Of a stretch of 64,000 nucleotides of DNA, positions 49,701 through 61,700 are shown in pieces; the first letter of the stretch is position 1; every line of letters begins with the position of its first letter. The translations under genes were made by a program, and so were the position numbers. Source of the DNA: Tetranychus cinnabarinus (taxonomy: Eukaryota; Arthropoda; Arachnida; Trombidiformes; Tetranychidae). The DNA lies in assembly GCA_022266195.1 (NCBI GenBank), contig WHVY01000002.1, positions 14,647,001-14,711,000 of the forward strand. The letters are read 5' to 3'. Under the pieces are notes generated by a model, which saw only the letters and a list, made by a program, of their open reading frames with translations, was not told the DNA's origin and did not search any database.

Positions 49701-52700
49701 AAGAGTTTCTCTTTAGCAAATTTTTCTCTTTGGATTAGAAGCGTCACAAATTTCATCAGTAATCAGGTTTTCATCATTATCAAATTAGCTTGTAAAAAGA
49801 TGGAATATGCAAGAAGAGAAAATCGAAAACATAATTAATTCAATTAAAATCAACTGGCCTATTGAAAGAGAGACAATAAAGTTCATCAAGAAATCAATAT
49901 TTCAGAATAGCAAACTACAATCGCATCACAACCTAATCATTTCGCATTCAATCCCAACTCAAATAAGCAACGAATTTAAAGCATTTTCGCAATTGAAAGA
50001 TCTCACCTTTTCCAACAAACTCAAATTTTAAGCTCAAAATACCAATCAGTTTTAACCTTTGATGGCTTCTTCTGTAAACAAATTTTGTTCTTCGAAAGCT
50101 CCAAAGACTTGTCCATTTGTCGAAAGATGAACAAGATTCGATCGAACTTAATCAAAAGACTTTGTGCAGAACACCAAACTTTCTTATTTGACCGAATAAG
50201 CTCAAGTCCATTTTCTCACAATCCTCTTCGTGTTCATCAAAACCAATCAATGTGACACTTCGAACGCGAATTCTCAAAGTTTTAGTTCGCGAATTTGCGT
50301 TCGTGCATTTGCGAAGTTTTGCAAATTTTATCGTCATCGAGTCTTTTTTGGCGGAAATGTTTGATTACTTTAGGCTTTTTATTGACTTGCTCTTTCATTT
50401 TGATTTTGTTAACGATTTGCCTTTCAGGTTAACGGAAAGTAAATTTTGTCAAAAACTGACTTCTCTTTGAATGGGAAAATAATTTAAAAGCTAATTCCAA
50501 TGCAATAACAGTTTCACTTTGATATTATTAATTGAATAAACCCAAATGTTAACTTGTTTATCAACATATTTTGCTTACCATTAACAAAACTATTAATGTC
50601 ACATCTGAACCATATTAAACAGTAATCACGAAAATGTTAACATTCAGTAAACAAAAGGTGTTATCAAAGGAGAAAATTTTGTTCCGTAAGTAAATATCAT
50701 TTCTTTTTACACCTTTACACATGAATATATTTATAATAAAAGTTGAAGAAATTGGAAAATGCCATTTTCTTCAACCTCAAAACAAACAGAATAAATAATG
50801 AGCTGCCATTTTGTTTCCTTTTGCTTTCCAATCAAAATGTTCATTATCAATGAAACCTTCTATTATTCATTAATGAATGAATGTCATCCGATGAAATATG
50901 TTTTACGTCTTTTCTGATGGAAAAGGCAAAAATGGAATCATCAACTAGAGAAGGAAAGAAAGGCGAGAGAAAATGATAATTTCTCATTTAATCAACAAAT
51001 ATAAAGTTAATTGAATAAGTCAAAAAAGTAATTTAAGCTCACAACTCGATCCAAAAACTCGACACTTGCGTAAAAACCAGTTTCAACTGCAAACGGCAAA
51101 AATGGCAAGTTTCAAGTTTCAGAGTTTTCCTTGAATTATCATCTCATTTACATTTGCATGTTTAATTAACTAATTATTATCTCAAGTCCCAACAAGCTTG
51201 AAATCCTGAATGGCAGAAACTTGCAATTCAATGGAAATTCAATAGCAAATTGTCTTCATCAGATCAACACTAAAATGCAAATCAATTACAATAAAGTATC
51301 TGAAAAGTTCATCACTTGAACCGTCTATCTAATAGAAAACTTAAGTTCCATTTGGTTCATTGAAAAAGGAATAAAATTCCGTCCGAAAAAACAATTTTCG
51401 GAATTTGCTTGAACTCGAACCCGTCTGAATTGCAAATGCACATTCAAAGAATTTAATTTCGTTCTAAAAATTGTTGTTCCAAAAATGCACTTCCAAAGAG
51501 CGAAATTCATCCAAACGCTGAAAGCCCAAAATATTGTTTCGTCAAGATATTTCAGAGTTAAGAGCCTTTCGAAGTTCGATTTAAGTGCGAAAATGCTCAT
51601 TGCAAGGAAACTGGAATGGTGCATTTTTCAAGTTCCCTTGAAAAGTTTAAGCTTTTCATTTGTTTCAGTGTTGCCTTGTTTTGCCGAGAAAATATCAAAA
51701 TCAATTTATCAAGGCAAGGTTTTGGTTAATTGCAAACAATCAGAATTGAATGTTAATACCTAAACGTATATCAGATAACTGTTGCTTCAAAGAAAAAGAA
51801 GAAAAGTTTACTCACACATTATTTATATAATGTATACATGGAACGATATATTTTTATTATACCAAGGCTTATCGTAGGAAAAGAAAAGTCTGGGAGGTAA
51901 AAAACTGGGAGTGAAAATGGTTGTGTAAGAAATGGTTCAAGATAGAGAAACAATATTGTAACAATGTTACCAAGGGTTAACTTTGCCTTAAATCAGAATT
52001 TAAGGTTTACCTATTTTTTCATTTTCTCCCTCCATCTTCATCTTCCTTTTTTTATTTCATCCTATTCTCTCACATATATATCTTTGTGGTTTCTCAAGTT
52101 ACACAATAAAAAGTATAAGGTAACCAAAGAAGGTTAAGAAAACGAATTATGTTTAGAGCTTCAGTCAAACACAGAAAATAATGAAAAAACTCAGCAATTC
52201 TTATTCACTTTTTGCAAGAAAATATTTCTCTTCTTTCAACGATTCTCAACATTTTTGAATAGTCGAGTTACACGGTTAAAGTGTTAACCATAAAGTTATC
52301 TCATTTAACCTTTTGTACCTTATTTGATGTTAACCAGTTTACATTTAGCTTTGGCTTTTCATCATTTTCTTCAATTTGTTTCGAGATTTTAGAAAAGAAA
52401 TATTTTGCAGAAACTCGAATCTTGAAAAGCGATTTTTATCAATAAAAGAAAGCAAAGAAATGACAACTTCGATTCATTTTCGTGTCTTTTCATGTTTCGA
52501 GTCTTTTGCCAGGCCATTGAGTTGCCATTGAATGAGAAAACTTGAAATAATAATTGCTCTTGATTATGTTGTTACTTTAAAGGATGAAAAGAAGTTCGAA
52601 TGAGTTTTGACTTTTATTTCGAAGTAATGTTTTCAACTTTGCCAATTGAATTATCTTGAAGTTATCATGGACAAGATTATGTTTACTCTTTTAAGTTAAA

Positions 52701-55700
52701 TGAATTTGATACTCTGAGTAATCTTCAAGAGTCAAATGGAAGGTAAGAGTTTCTTGATGAAACTCAAATAAACTCTGAGATTGGCTTTGAGAAATGATAG
52801 TAAATTGATTAGTTGAGGTTACCCATTAAAAGGTTCATCTGGAAAAGGATAATGTTTTTAAGAAGGTGAAGCCAAGTAAAGATGATGATGGAATAATACA
52901 ATTCTGATAATAATGATGGTGGTAATGAAACATTTCCACCAACTCTTTTCATTCCCTTCTATTCCTTCATTTTCCACCAATTTCCTGGAATGCTTTTAAA
53001 TTCTTTCTCGCTGCAAGAATTTGTATCATTGATTTCAGAATTTGAAACCACAAAGTGACATTTGAAACTGTTTGAGATTAAATGAATAGGAAAACGAAGA
53101 AGTTTCTTGTTTAGGTTTAGGTTAAATTTAACAGTTAAACTGTTGAATCACTTTATTTTTTCTCTGTAAAACGCTTTTTATAAACACTTTTCTCAAGTTT
53201 TACGTGATTTTGTACATAAAAGGTAAACTTGCTTCAAGAGGAAAGGAAATTGGAAGATAAATCAAATGTCCGGTTTTTGGTGGATTTAATAAAGAGAATT
53301 GAAAATAAGATAAATGTGAAAATGAAGCTCAGCATACAAGGAATGAGAATGACTGATAACTCAAGATATTATCGAGAAACTTAAAGTTTTCATCGGCAAT
53401 TGAATAAGGAAAACTGCATCAAAATGTTACCAACATCAAATAATGTGTTTGCGACAACATTTAACCACAAACAAATTCAATCGTTCAGCAACTGAAACAA
53501 TTTTAGTCGCTTATTGCAAGAAGAAAGTATTGCATAGAAAAAGGAATTTTCACGATAAATTTGCTTCGCTCAACCAAAATTTTCCCTTGTATCTGATCTG
53601 TACTTCACTTCATTGCTTCAATTTCCAAGAGTTTCGTTTCAAGGATTGGACGAAAAGCGTAGCTCAATGGTGCAATTTCATTTCCTATTGCTAGTAACAG
53701 AAAGAAAATATCGATCGTTTTCGTTGACTGAATTTGCACGAAATTGAGAATAGCCAAGAGTTGCAATTTATGATTTGCAACTTTCTTTAAATGCTATTTT
53801 CGCTGCAAAAATATCGATAAATGCAAAGAAGGAATACTTTACTCTTTGCTTTTTAGTCAGTTTTGGGTTGAAATGAAATGGAAACCAGAATTGAAAGCTA
53901 AACATAATGTTGCTGGAAAAGTCATTAGTCAATTGATTTTAATTTCCATTATTGATCTTTCCTTTTAATTGAACGCAATCAACTTTAGATTCTTTAAATG
54001 ATCGAATCAATTTGTATTACTTTGTTGCCAAAATTTTTAAAAGAAACGTTTCTAGTTCTTTGCAAAATCTACTATTGACAGAATAAAGTTTACTTTTGCT
54101 TGTCCATTTGGTGGCACAACTTTTTGTATTACATGGACAAGAAAGTCGATATAAATTTCATCTCCATCATGTTGACCTAGCATCATGTAGCAACACTGAA
54201 TCTTGTTCTGTTTGCGCATTACATTTGTCTGTATTTACCAAAGTTTCATCATTTACAACTTTTTTTGGGTCAAAATTGGATCAAGTGACAATCAAGTGAC
54301 GATTCATTGAATAGAAAATTGAAACTCACAAAGTGAATGGTTCTTGAGCCTCGGACAGGCAAAAGAAAGATGAGAGAAGAAGAAGAAGAAAAAAGAAAAA
54401 GAATAATAAAAGTTCACTGAAACTATTAATAACATGATAACTCCTACGATCAGGGAATTCGAGTAAAGAAAAGTTCTAAACCCACGCAACTCAACAGTAA
54501 ACTCGCATATGTTTGGACATCATATTTCATTGAATCATTAAACTATTCAAATGTGTTCAAATCCAAATGATTTCCCAATAATACTCAATCTTATTTGAAA
54601 TAAAAGGATAAACGCAAAAGGTTAATCAAGTTAACGATGAAAAACTTTATTCACAAATGTTACATTGTTCATCATTGGAACAATCATGAATGTTTGGAAA
54701 AGAAGAAAATTTTTCATAAAAATGGTTGATCCCAGTGAAGCTTTTCTCCTTTTTGTTTAAAGGTTTTCACTTTTGGGTCACTTTTCAATAATCAATTTGA
54801 AAGTTTTTTGACATTCAAGGATTATTCTTGTTTGGTTGATGCTGAAAATGGTTTTGTTTGTTTCTCCTTTGGTTCAATTCTGGTCATTTTAATAAACAAA
54901 CTAAATGGAAGAAAAGCTTAACTTTGGATTTGACAGGAATTGAATGTAGCAAAAATATCATGGAAAAAAGGAAATGACAAAATTGTGAAAATGGACGAAA
55001 ACAGGGTTAAAAGAAAATAATTCAAAGGTAAATACAGACATGATGAACTGTATCAATGTTTAGATTAAATTGAAATTAATGACCATTTGTGGTCACCGAA
55101 TGCAATATTTCATGCAATTTATTAATATAGAGCCGAGTCTTGCAATTATCTCGATTGTCAAAACTGCAAACTCAAACGATTCATTTCCTTTAAATTTACT
55201 CAAATTGACCCAAAATTGTAACTCTTTGTTTATTGCAATACAGCAACATTGTTCAAGTAATAAAATGAACCCAAAAACCCAATAAATGATTTACATTCAA
55301 ACTGTTCTTGCTTATTAGGCTTGTTCTCGAATGCGAATGAGATAATTGCAAATCTTGCAATACTCGTAGCTATGCGATCATTTGTTGCGAATCTAAGGTT
55401 TTGATTAGCTTTCGAAATTCAAATGCAGAATAAAAATCGAAGAGGAAAAGGATATAAAAGCGAGAAATAGACTTAAACCGAAGTATCATCAAGAATCCGA
55501 CTTACTAGCAGGAAAATAACATCGAAGTATTGATTCGTTTTCACACTTGGTTTCAATGAATGCCTTTCTGCACGTCTTGTTAAAAGCACATCTGTTTCAA
55601 ACAATTATGTTATATCGTACAAAATGGGAACATAAGGTTTCATCTTGCAAACTAGTCTTGGATGCTAGGATATGCACGAAATTTCTATCTGCAATATTTC

Positions 55701-58700
55701 GATAATCTATCGTAAAGACGTGCAAGATTCAACATTCAATAGTTTCCATAAGTAAATAATTTTGCATAGCACTTAGGATAACTGCTGTTAACTGGACAAA
55801 AATGATTTACAGAAACTAGAATGAGCAATTCATCTTTTCATCTAAAAGTTAGTCTTAAAGGGAGGAGAATCACAATTTGCAAAATGCATATTCAACAGAT
55901 CGAATAGGATCGTTATTTAGGTCATTGCAAATCGCATATCATTCAATCATCTTATTTGTAAAAAACGCCAATCGAGTAAAATGAACATTCATTTAAGAGA
56001 TTCCCACGATTCCCCCCATTTAAGGGATTAAAGGGATTTAAGGGAGTTTAACCACCAGCCCAATCCAGAGTCACAATGCTTCGCAAAATGGACATCTTAA
56101 TCCTATGAATGAAGCGGCTGCAAAACTCGATGATTTTCTCATCAGCTTCTTTCATCATTAACTAGATTGCAGTAACATATTGAATCAAAAAGATGGAGAA
56201 TGTCAAAACTGAGGTTAAAGACAGAAGAAAAGGTTGGATAGCGAAAAGGAAATCTCATTGAATTGGAATGTGAAGATGATTGTAAAGGAGTAACCAAGGT
56301 TTTAATCATGTTTTTCTCTGTTGCATTCTAATTAATTAGCTTCCTTTTAACCCAAATAATATCCTTAATTAATCTTGCATCATTCTAATTGTAACAAAAT
56401 GAATTTCCATTAATACTCATTGGCAATCAACAAACAAAAAGTGAAGACCCTAACAATATTAAAAGAAGAACAAAAAAATAGTAAAATTATCCTTTTCTTT
56501 ATTCTCACTATTTCTCATCATCACTATTATTATTGCTGTAACAATAATGATAACGATAATACAAAAACATCAATTGTAATGTTATCATTGAATATACTTA
56601 TAATAGCAATATATAGCAACATCAACAAGAGCAACTTTAATAATAATGATAATAAAATTCTGAGAACGAAAATTGTTTCCTTCTTTTGATTATCTCTCTG
56701 CCAACAGAATGAAACTAATAACCAAAAAAAAACAGAATGCAAAATGGAGTCGAAAAAATGTTGAAGAAAACGGAATAATCATGAAAAGGTAAAAAATATT
56801 TTCACCTTTTGTTTGAAATGAAAAGAGGAGAAAGTTACATTCCATGACATTTCATTTCTACCTTTATCATGAAATGTTAATAAATGCAAACAATTTACAG
56901 TCGAGTTTGATTCGTTGGAAAAACATGAAAAACTTTAAACTCGCCAGTTGGAAACACGTACGAACGGTTTGACTTTAGCATTTGTGAAAAGAAGAAAAAG
57001 TTAAATCTGTCTTTTCTCTCTCCATGAAACTCAATGATTATTTTATTGCCATTACATGGTTCAACTCATGGAAGGAGGCAAATCTGAAATAATTATTATA
57101 ATGATGATAATGAAAACAGTGTTTTTCGTTGCTTCTCTTGATGTAATTATTTTGATAACAGCAAATGGTAACTTTATTTTTCTACCATTCCTTCATCACA
57201 AATCATTATCATTATCATTGGTATTATTATTCTGAATGTTATTTGTTAGCATTATCAAGTTGGTGAATAGAGTAAATGAAAAATATGACTTTAACCCAGT
57301 CACGTTTGAACGTGATTTTATGCATTTCAGGGTTAATCATTTTCTCCTTCTTTTTTCTCCTTCCAATTTCAGTCATAAATTGTCATTCCAACTGATCTTT
57401 GTTGGTCAGTGTGTCAAATGCTTTGTTTGGGTTTACTGGAAAAGTGTCAATCGATTAACCTTGAGTTCCTTTGGATGCTTCCAAACACTTGTGTTCATTT
57501 TTTAAAGTTTACCGTTTCATTCCAAATTCCATTTAAACTGAAATACATATTGAGCATATTTTATGGCTCGTTATGTGATCATCAATATTTTAAGCACATT
57601 GTTTCAAAGCAACTCGAGAATAAAAGAAACATTGGAAAAGATATTTTTTCGAGTTTTTTTACTATTCGCTTTTTTTGATCAAAAAGATAAGCCTAGATAA
57701 ACGATTCTAAAGTTTTGCTGATTGCATGAACAACCTAATTTTCGCGATAACCTAGATAGATACTCTGGGAATTCAGTGGACGGTCAATGAATATGGAAGG
57801 ATTTATTCGTAAACAGATTCTTTTATTCATTAATAAAGTTATTCCAAAAGCATTCTAATGATGTGACTTTGATTTGGAAACGCATTTTGCAAAAGAAACT
57901 TGAAATCAAGAAAATTACAAATGCAATGTTTGCTAAAAATATTCACTTTTATTCAAATTCAATGAGTTCATGATATAAATATGATTAAATATAAAATTCT
58001 TATTCAATTCTGAGGAAAGTTATCTCTCAAAAACTACAGAATTCGTTTGAAATTGAGTTTTTTTATATATCTAAACAAAGTTAAATTCATTTGCGGTGAA
58101 CATCAGTCCTTGATATGAAACTTCCTGAACTTGTATCAACGCGAAAGTTGTCTCTTTGTAAATGCATTTAGAATAAGAAAAAATTGAAACTATTTAAGCT
58201 GTAATTATATCGACATTGGATTAAGCTCTCACAGACCAAATCGATTGCTTGGACGCTTGAATTGAAAAACATGCAAAACTAAAATGCAAAAATGTTAAAA
58301 TGCTAAACGCTTTCGACTCGCAATGAAACTATTTATAAATTTGTGTTGCTCTTGCAGAAGGAAAAAATCTGGCGATATTGATTTGGAATGAGCACAAAAT
58401 GGTAATTATTTTTACCTTTCTTCACTCTTCTTTCCCAGTAAACTCCAATTGACACTGACCTGATTAAAGACTATTATTAGCCAAATTAAATGTCTACCAA
58501 TTGTATGCTAATTGTCCGGGAATTACTTTTAAAGTGAAGAAACTCTTTTTACAATTAGCAATGGATATAAATTTACATGCATGTCAAGGTTTATTCAACA
58601 GTAAAAGTGTTCCATGTTATTTGAACATGATAATTAGTAATTTCATTTTGCAAATTGTTCATCAAACTTTTTTCATCTTTAAACAATAAACTAAAGCAAA

Positions 58701-61700
58701 GCAAAAGACAAATAAAAATATCCAAATAACAACAAACTTTAATCTGATTCTGGTAAAGAAGAAAAAAGTTGAATCGCAACAAAAAAAGTAATGAAGATAA
58801 AAAAAAACTCCCAGAGATGAAATTTTCTCAAACTAATATCTTGGATAATATAATGTTTGGAATGATAAATAACCAATAACAAGAATCGAGTAAATACGAG
58901 TCTGCAATTATCGTTTGTTTATTTTCTTGGTTTCTTCAGAACTTTTTGTTCTTGACCCTTTTCACAGGTTTCCTTATCAATCATAACAGCAACAATCTAC
59001 TTTTCCAGGTAAAAACAATAAACTTTGATAATAGGAAAAGAATGATAATGATAAAACAATTCTGGGAGTAATTTTCTTCCGCCCTTTACAATCTGTTAAA
59101 TAAATATTTCTTCATGAAAGTGAAGATGAAATTTTCTTCTTTTCATCTTATTAATATTTTCTTTTCGTTTTTTTTATGAGCGAAAATTGAAAGTCATTTT
59201 TGGAGTAAATGATGCATACATAATGTTATTCTGAATATATACACGACATGAACCCTGTTAGACGAATAATCTACTACTAATAATAATGATGGAACAAGCA
59301 TATAGTTGGAAGAAATGGGATGATGATATTATGTAATTTGTTGGAAAGCTTTGAGTAGAATGGTGAAGGAGAGAGTTAGATGAACGAAGAGAAAAAAATG
59401 CTGAACAAAATTTTCGGTGACATTTTTTTCTCTCTTTTTGCTTTTCTTCATCTTGTTTGCGCTATTCAATTAGTATAAGCTGTCAATTCAATTTGTACTG
59501 TTGCTTGTTTCAAGCTACAAGTTGCTTTTACTCCTGATTACCATGAAAAGGTGTAAAGATGAGCATAATACTCGACTAATGCACAGTTGACTTGCGAAAC
59601 CTTTTTTCCCAAGTTGGTCTGATTCAAAAGGTAAGACAAGAATGGTGGAAAAGGTAAGAAAATGTTGACAGAATGCAAATGCTGAGTTATTTTGCACAAT
59701 TCTGGGAATGGTTTCTTCATTCGAAAGTCTTGCGATTTTTGCCAATTTCGTCTTGACTCGTTTCGAATGGGTGCTTTAAAGGAAGCTTGTAATTCACAGT
59801 TTCTCGCTTATTCTTGAGGTGAAAATGAATTAACAGTTAATTCAAGTTCAATCAAAAAGTATTGAGTTGATATTTTAAAACAGGCGCTAGAAGCAAAGAG
59901 TTTACTCGTTGGCTAGAAGTACGTCATCCTTAGCAACCCAGTTGCTCAACATTTACATTTCCCTTTTTGTCTTGTCTGGTTGACTTTACATGCCTTTTTT
60001 AATTGTGAATAACCTTTGATTTTAAAGTGATCAAGTTAACTAATTATCGTTATTATAATTTATGTATTATGTTATGTTGTGGTTTGCATTGTTATCCGTA
60101 AGTACTCAGTCCTTTCTTTTGGCACGTCGACCTCAACATACTCACTAAATTTGGTTTAACCCCTGAAATCGCCTCGTGATTTCAAGCCATGCTGACCAAT
60201 AATCTTGAGAACATTGATCTTCAATACTGTGTTTAGGCTCCGATTCAAGAGTATTTTGGACATTTCATGTTAGTGACTCGAACGTGGTTAGCGTACTATG
60301 TGAGCTCTGATAGTGTCAAGAATACAAGGTTAAGCTGAAGGGCTTTTTGTCTTTTAAGATCGGTTAACAATGTGTAATCGCGTTTTGAAAATTTGAATTT
60401 TGATCTCGACTTATTTGTTAACATTTTGTAAAATTAATGCTTCTAGACTCAGCTCTGCGTGAATCGTTTATTTGGAAACCCTATCGGTTTGTTGAAAGGT
60501 TTGGCGACCAGTTGCATTTAAACTGAACTATCTCCAACTGTTGCCCTGAACCATCTTAAAGATTGATTCTACTTTTGAATTTTGTGTAAGAAAGAAAAGC
60601 AATTTGAGAAAATTTTGCCTCAAAAATGAAAAATGTCTCGAGTTTATTATTTTAAAAACTCGTTTCCTCAAAAAGCTCTTGAAAATGTATGATTAAATGA
60701 GAGTAAATAAAACGAAACTCACGTGACACTTTACTCAGTTTCATGATGATGGTAGAAATAACAGGGAAAAAACATTTTTCCACTTTTCGTTTTACCTTTT
60801 CTGTTTCACTCTGCAAGTCAATCAATCATTTATTGCCAAGAGAAAAACAAACTCAGGTAAACATTTTTCGTTGCTTGTTGGACTCGAAGAGTAAACCAAA
60901 TGAAAGAATAATTTTTTCCCCGAAAAATTTCATTTCCAAGATGAGCATTTTAATCAAAACAACTAAACTTCAAACAGCAAGAAAAGTCGAACAATTTCAA
61001 TTTTTCATTCTTTTCCATGAAAATTGTAAACTCATTACAGATTAAACATTTTCCATCAATTGAAATACAGTTCTTTTCATCTGATTGACTCTTCATTGAA
61101 TGACAAAAATTTGATCAGAAAAAAGGGAAAAAAAGTTTCGTTCCATGAAAGCAAAGAAACGATTGCAACGAAATTTATTGGAAAACTTGATTTTTCTCTT
61201 GCTTTCAAATCTCTTGAAATGATAATAAAAGGCAGTCTAATGAAGTGAAGAGAGAAAAATGAAAATTCTCACTCCCAGTGAAAAGAGGAAAAATTCAAGT
61301 TTATTTATTCGTTTCTCATGATTATCATCTTTTCAGCATCTTTTTTCTTGCAAAGTCAATTGAACGAAGAGAAAGGAATGGGCCAACAAAATTTATCAAA
61401 GTGAACAAGAAATTTTGAGAGAAAAAAGAATTGAGTTGAAAATGAGAAACATTTTCCTGTGACTTTTCCATGATAATATAACTATTATAATCAATAACGA
61501 TAACTTGAAAAGGAAGTAAAGAATGGAACGAAATGGAAGAAAGTCGAGAAGAAGAAAAAAGTCGAGGAAAAGAGAGAAGTGAATAAAAGTGAAAGAAATT
61601 TGAAAATGGCGAAAAAATGAAGAATCATGAGAGAAGAGGAAAAAAAAGTTCTGCAAAAGAAAAGGCGAAAAGTTGCAAACAAAAGTAAAGGTTGAATAAT

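Noticed and set aside
51325..51763. Overlapping 92- and 99-codon frames on opposite strands
   Set aside because: Opposite-strand open frames over the same bases, without domains, are typical of chance in this sequence.
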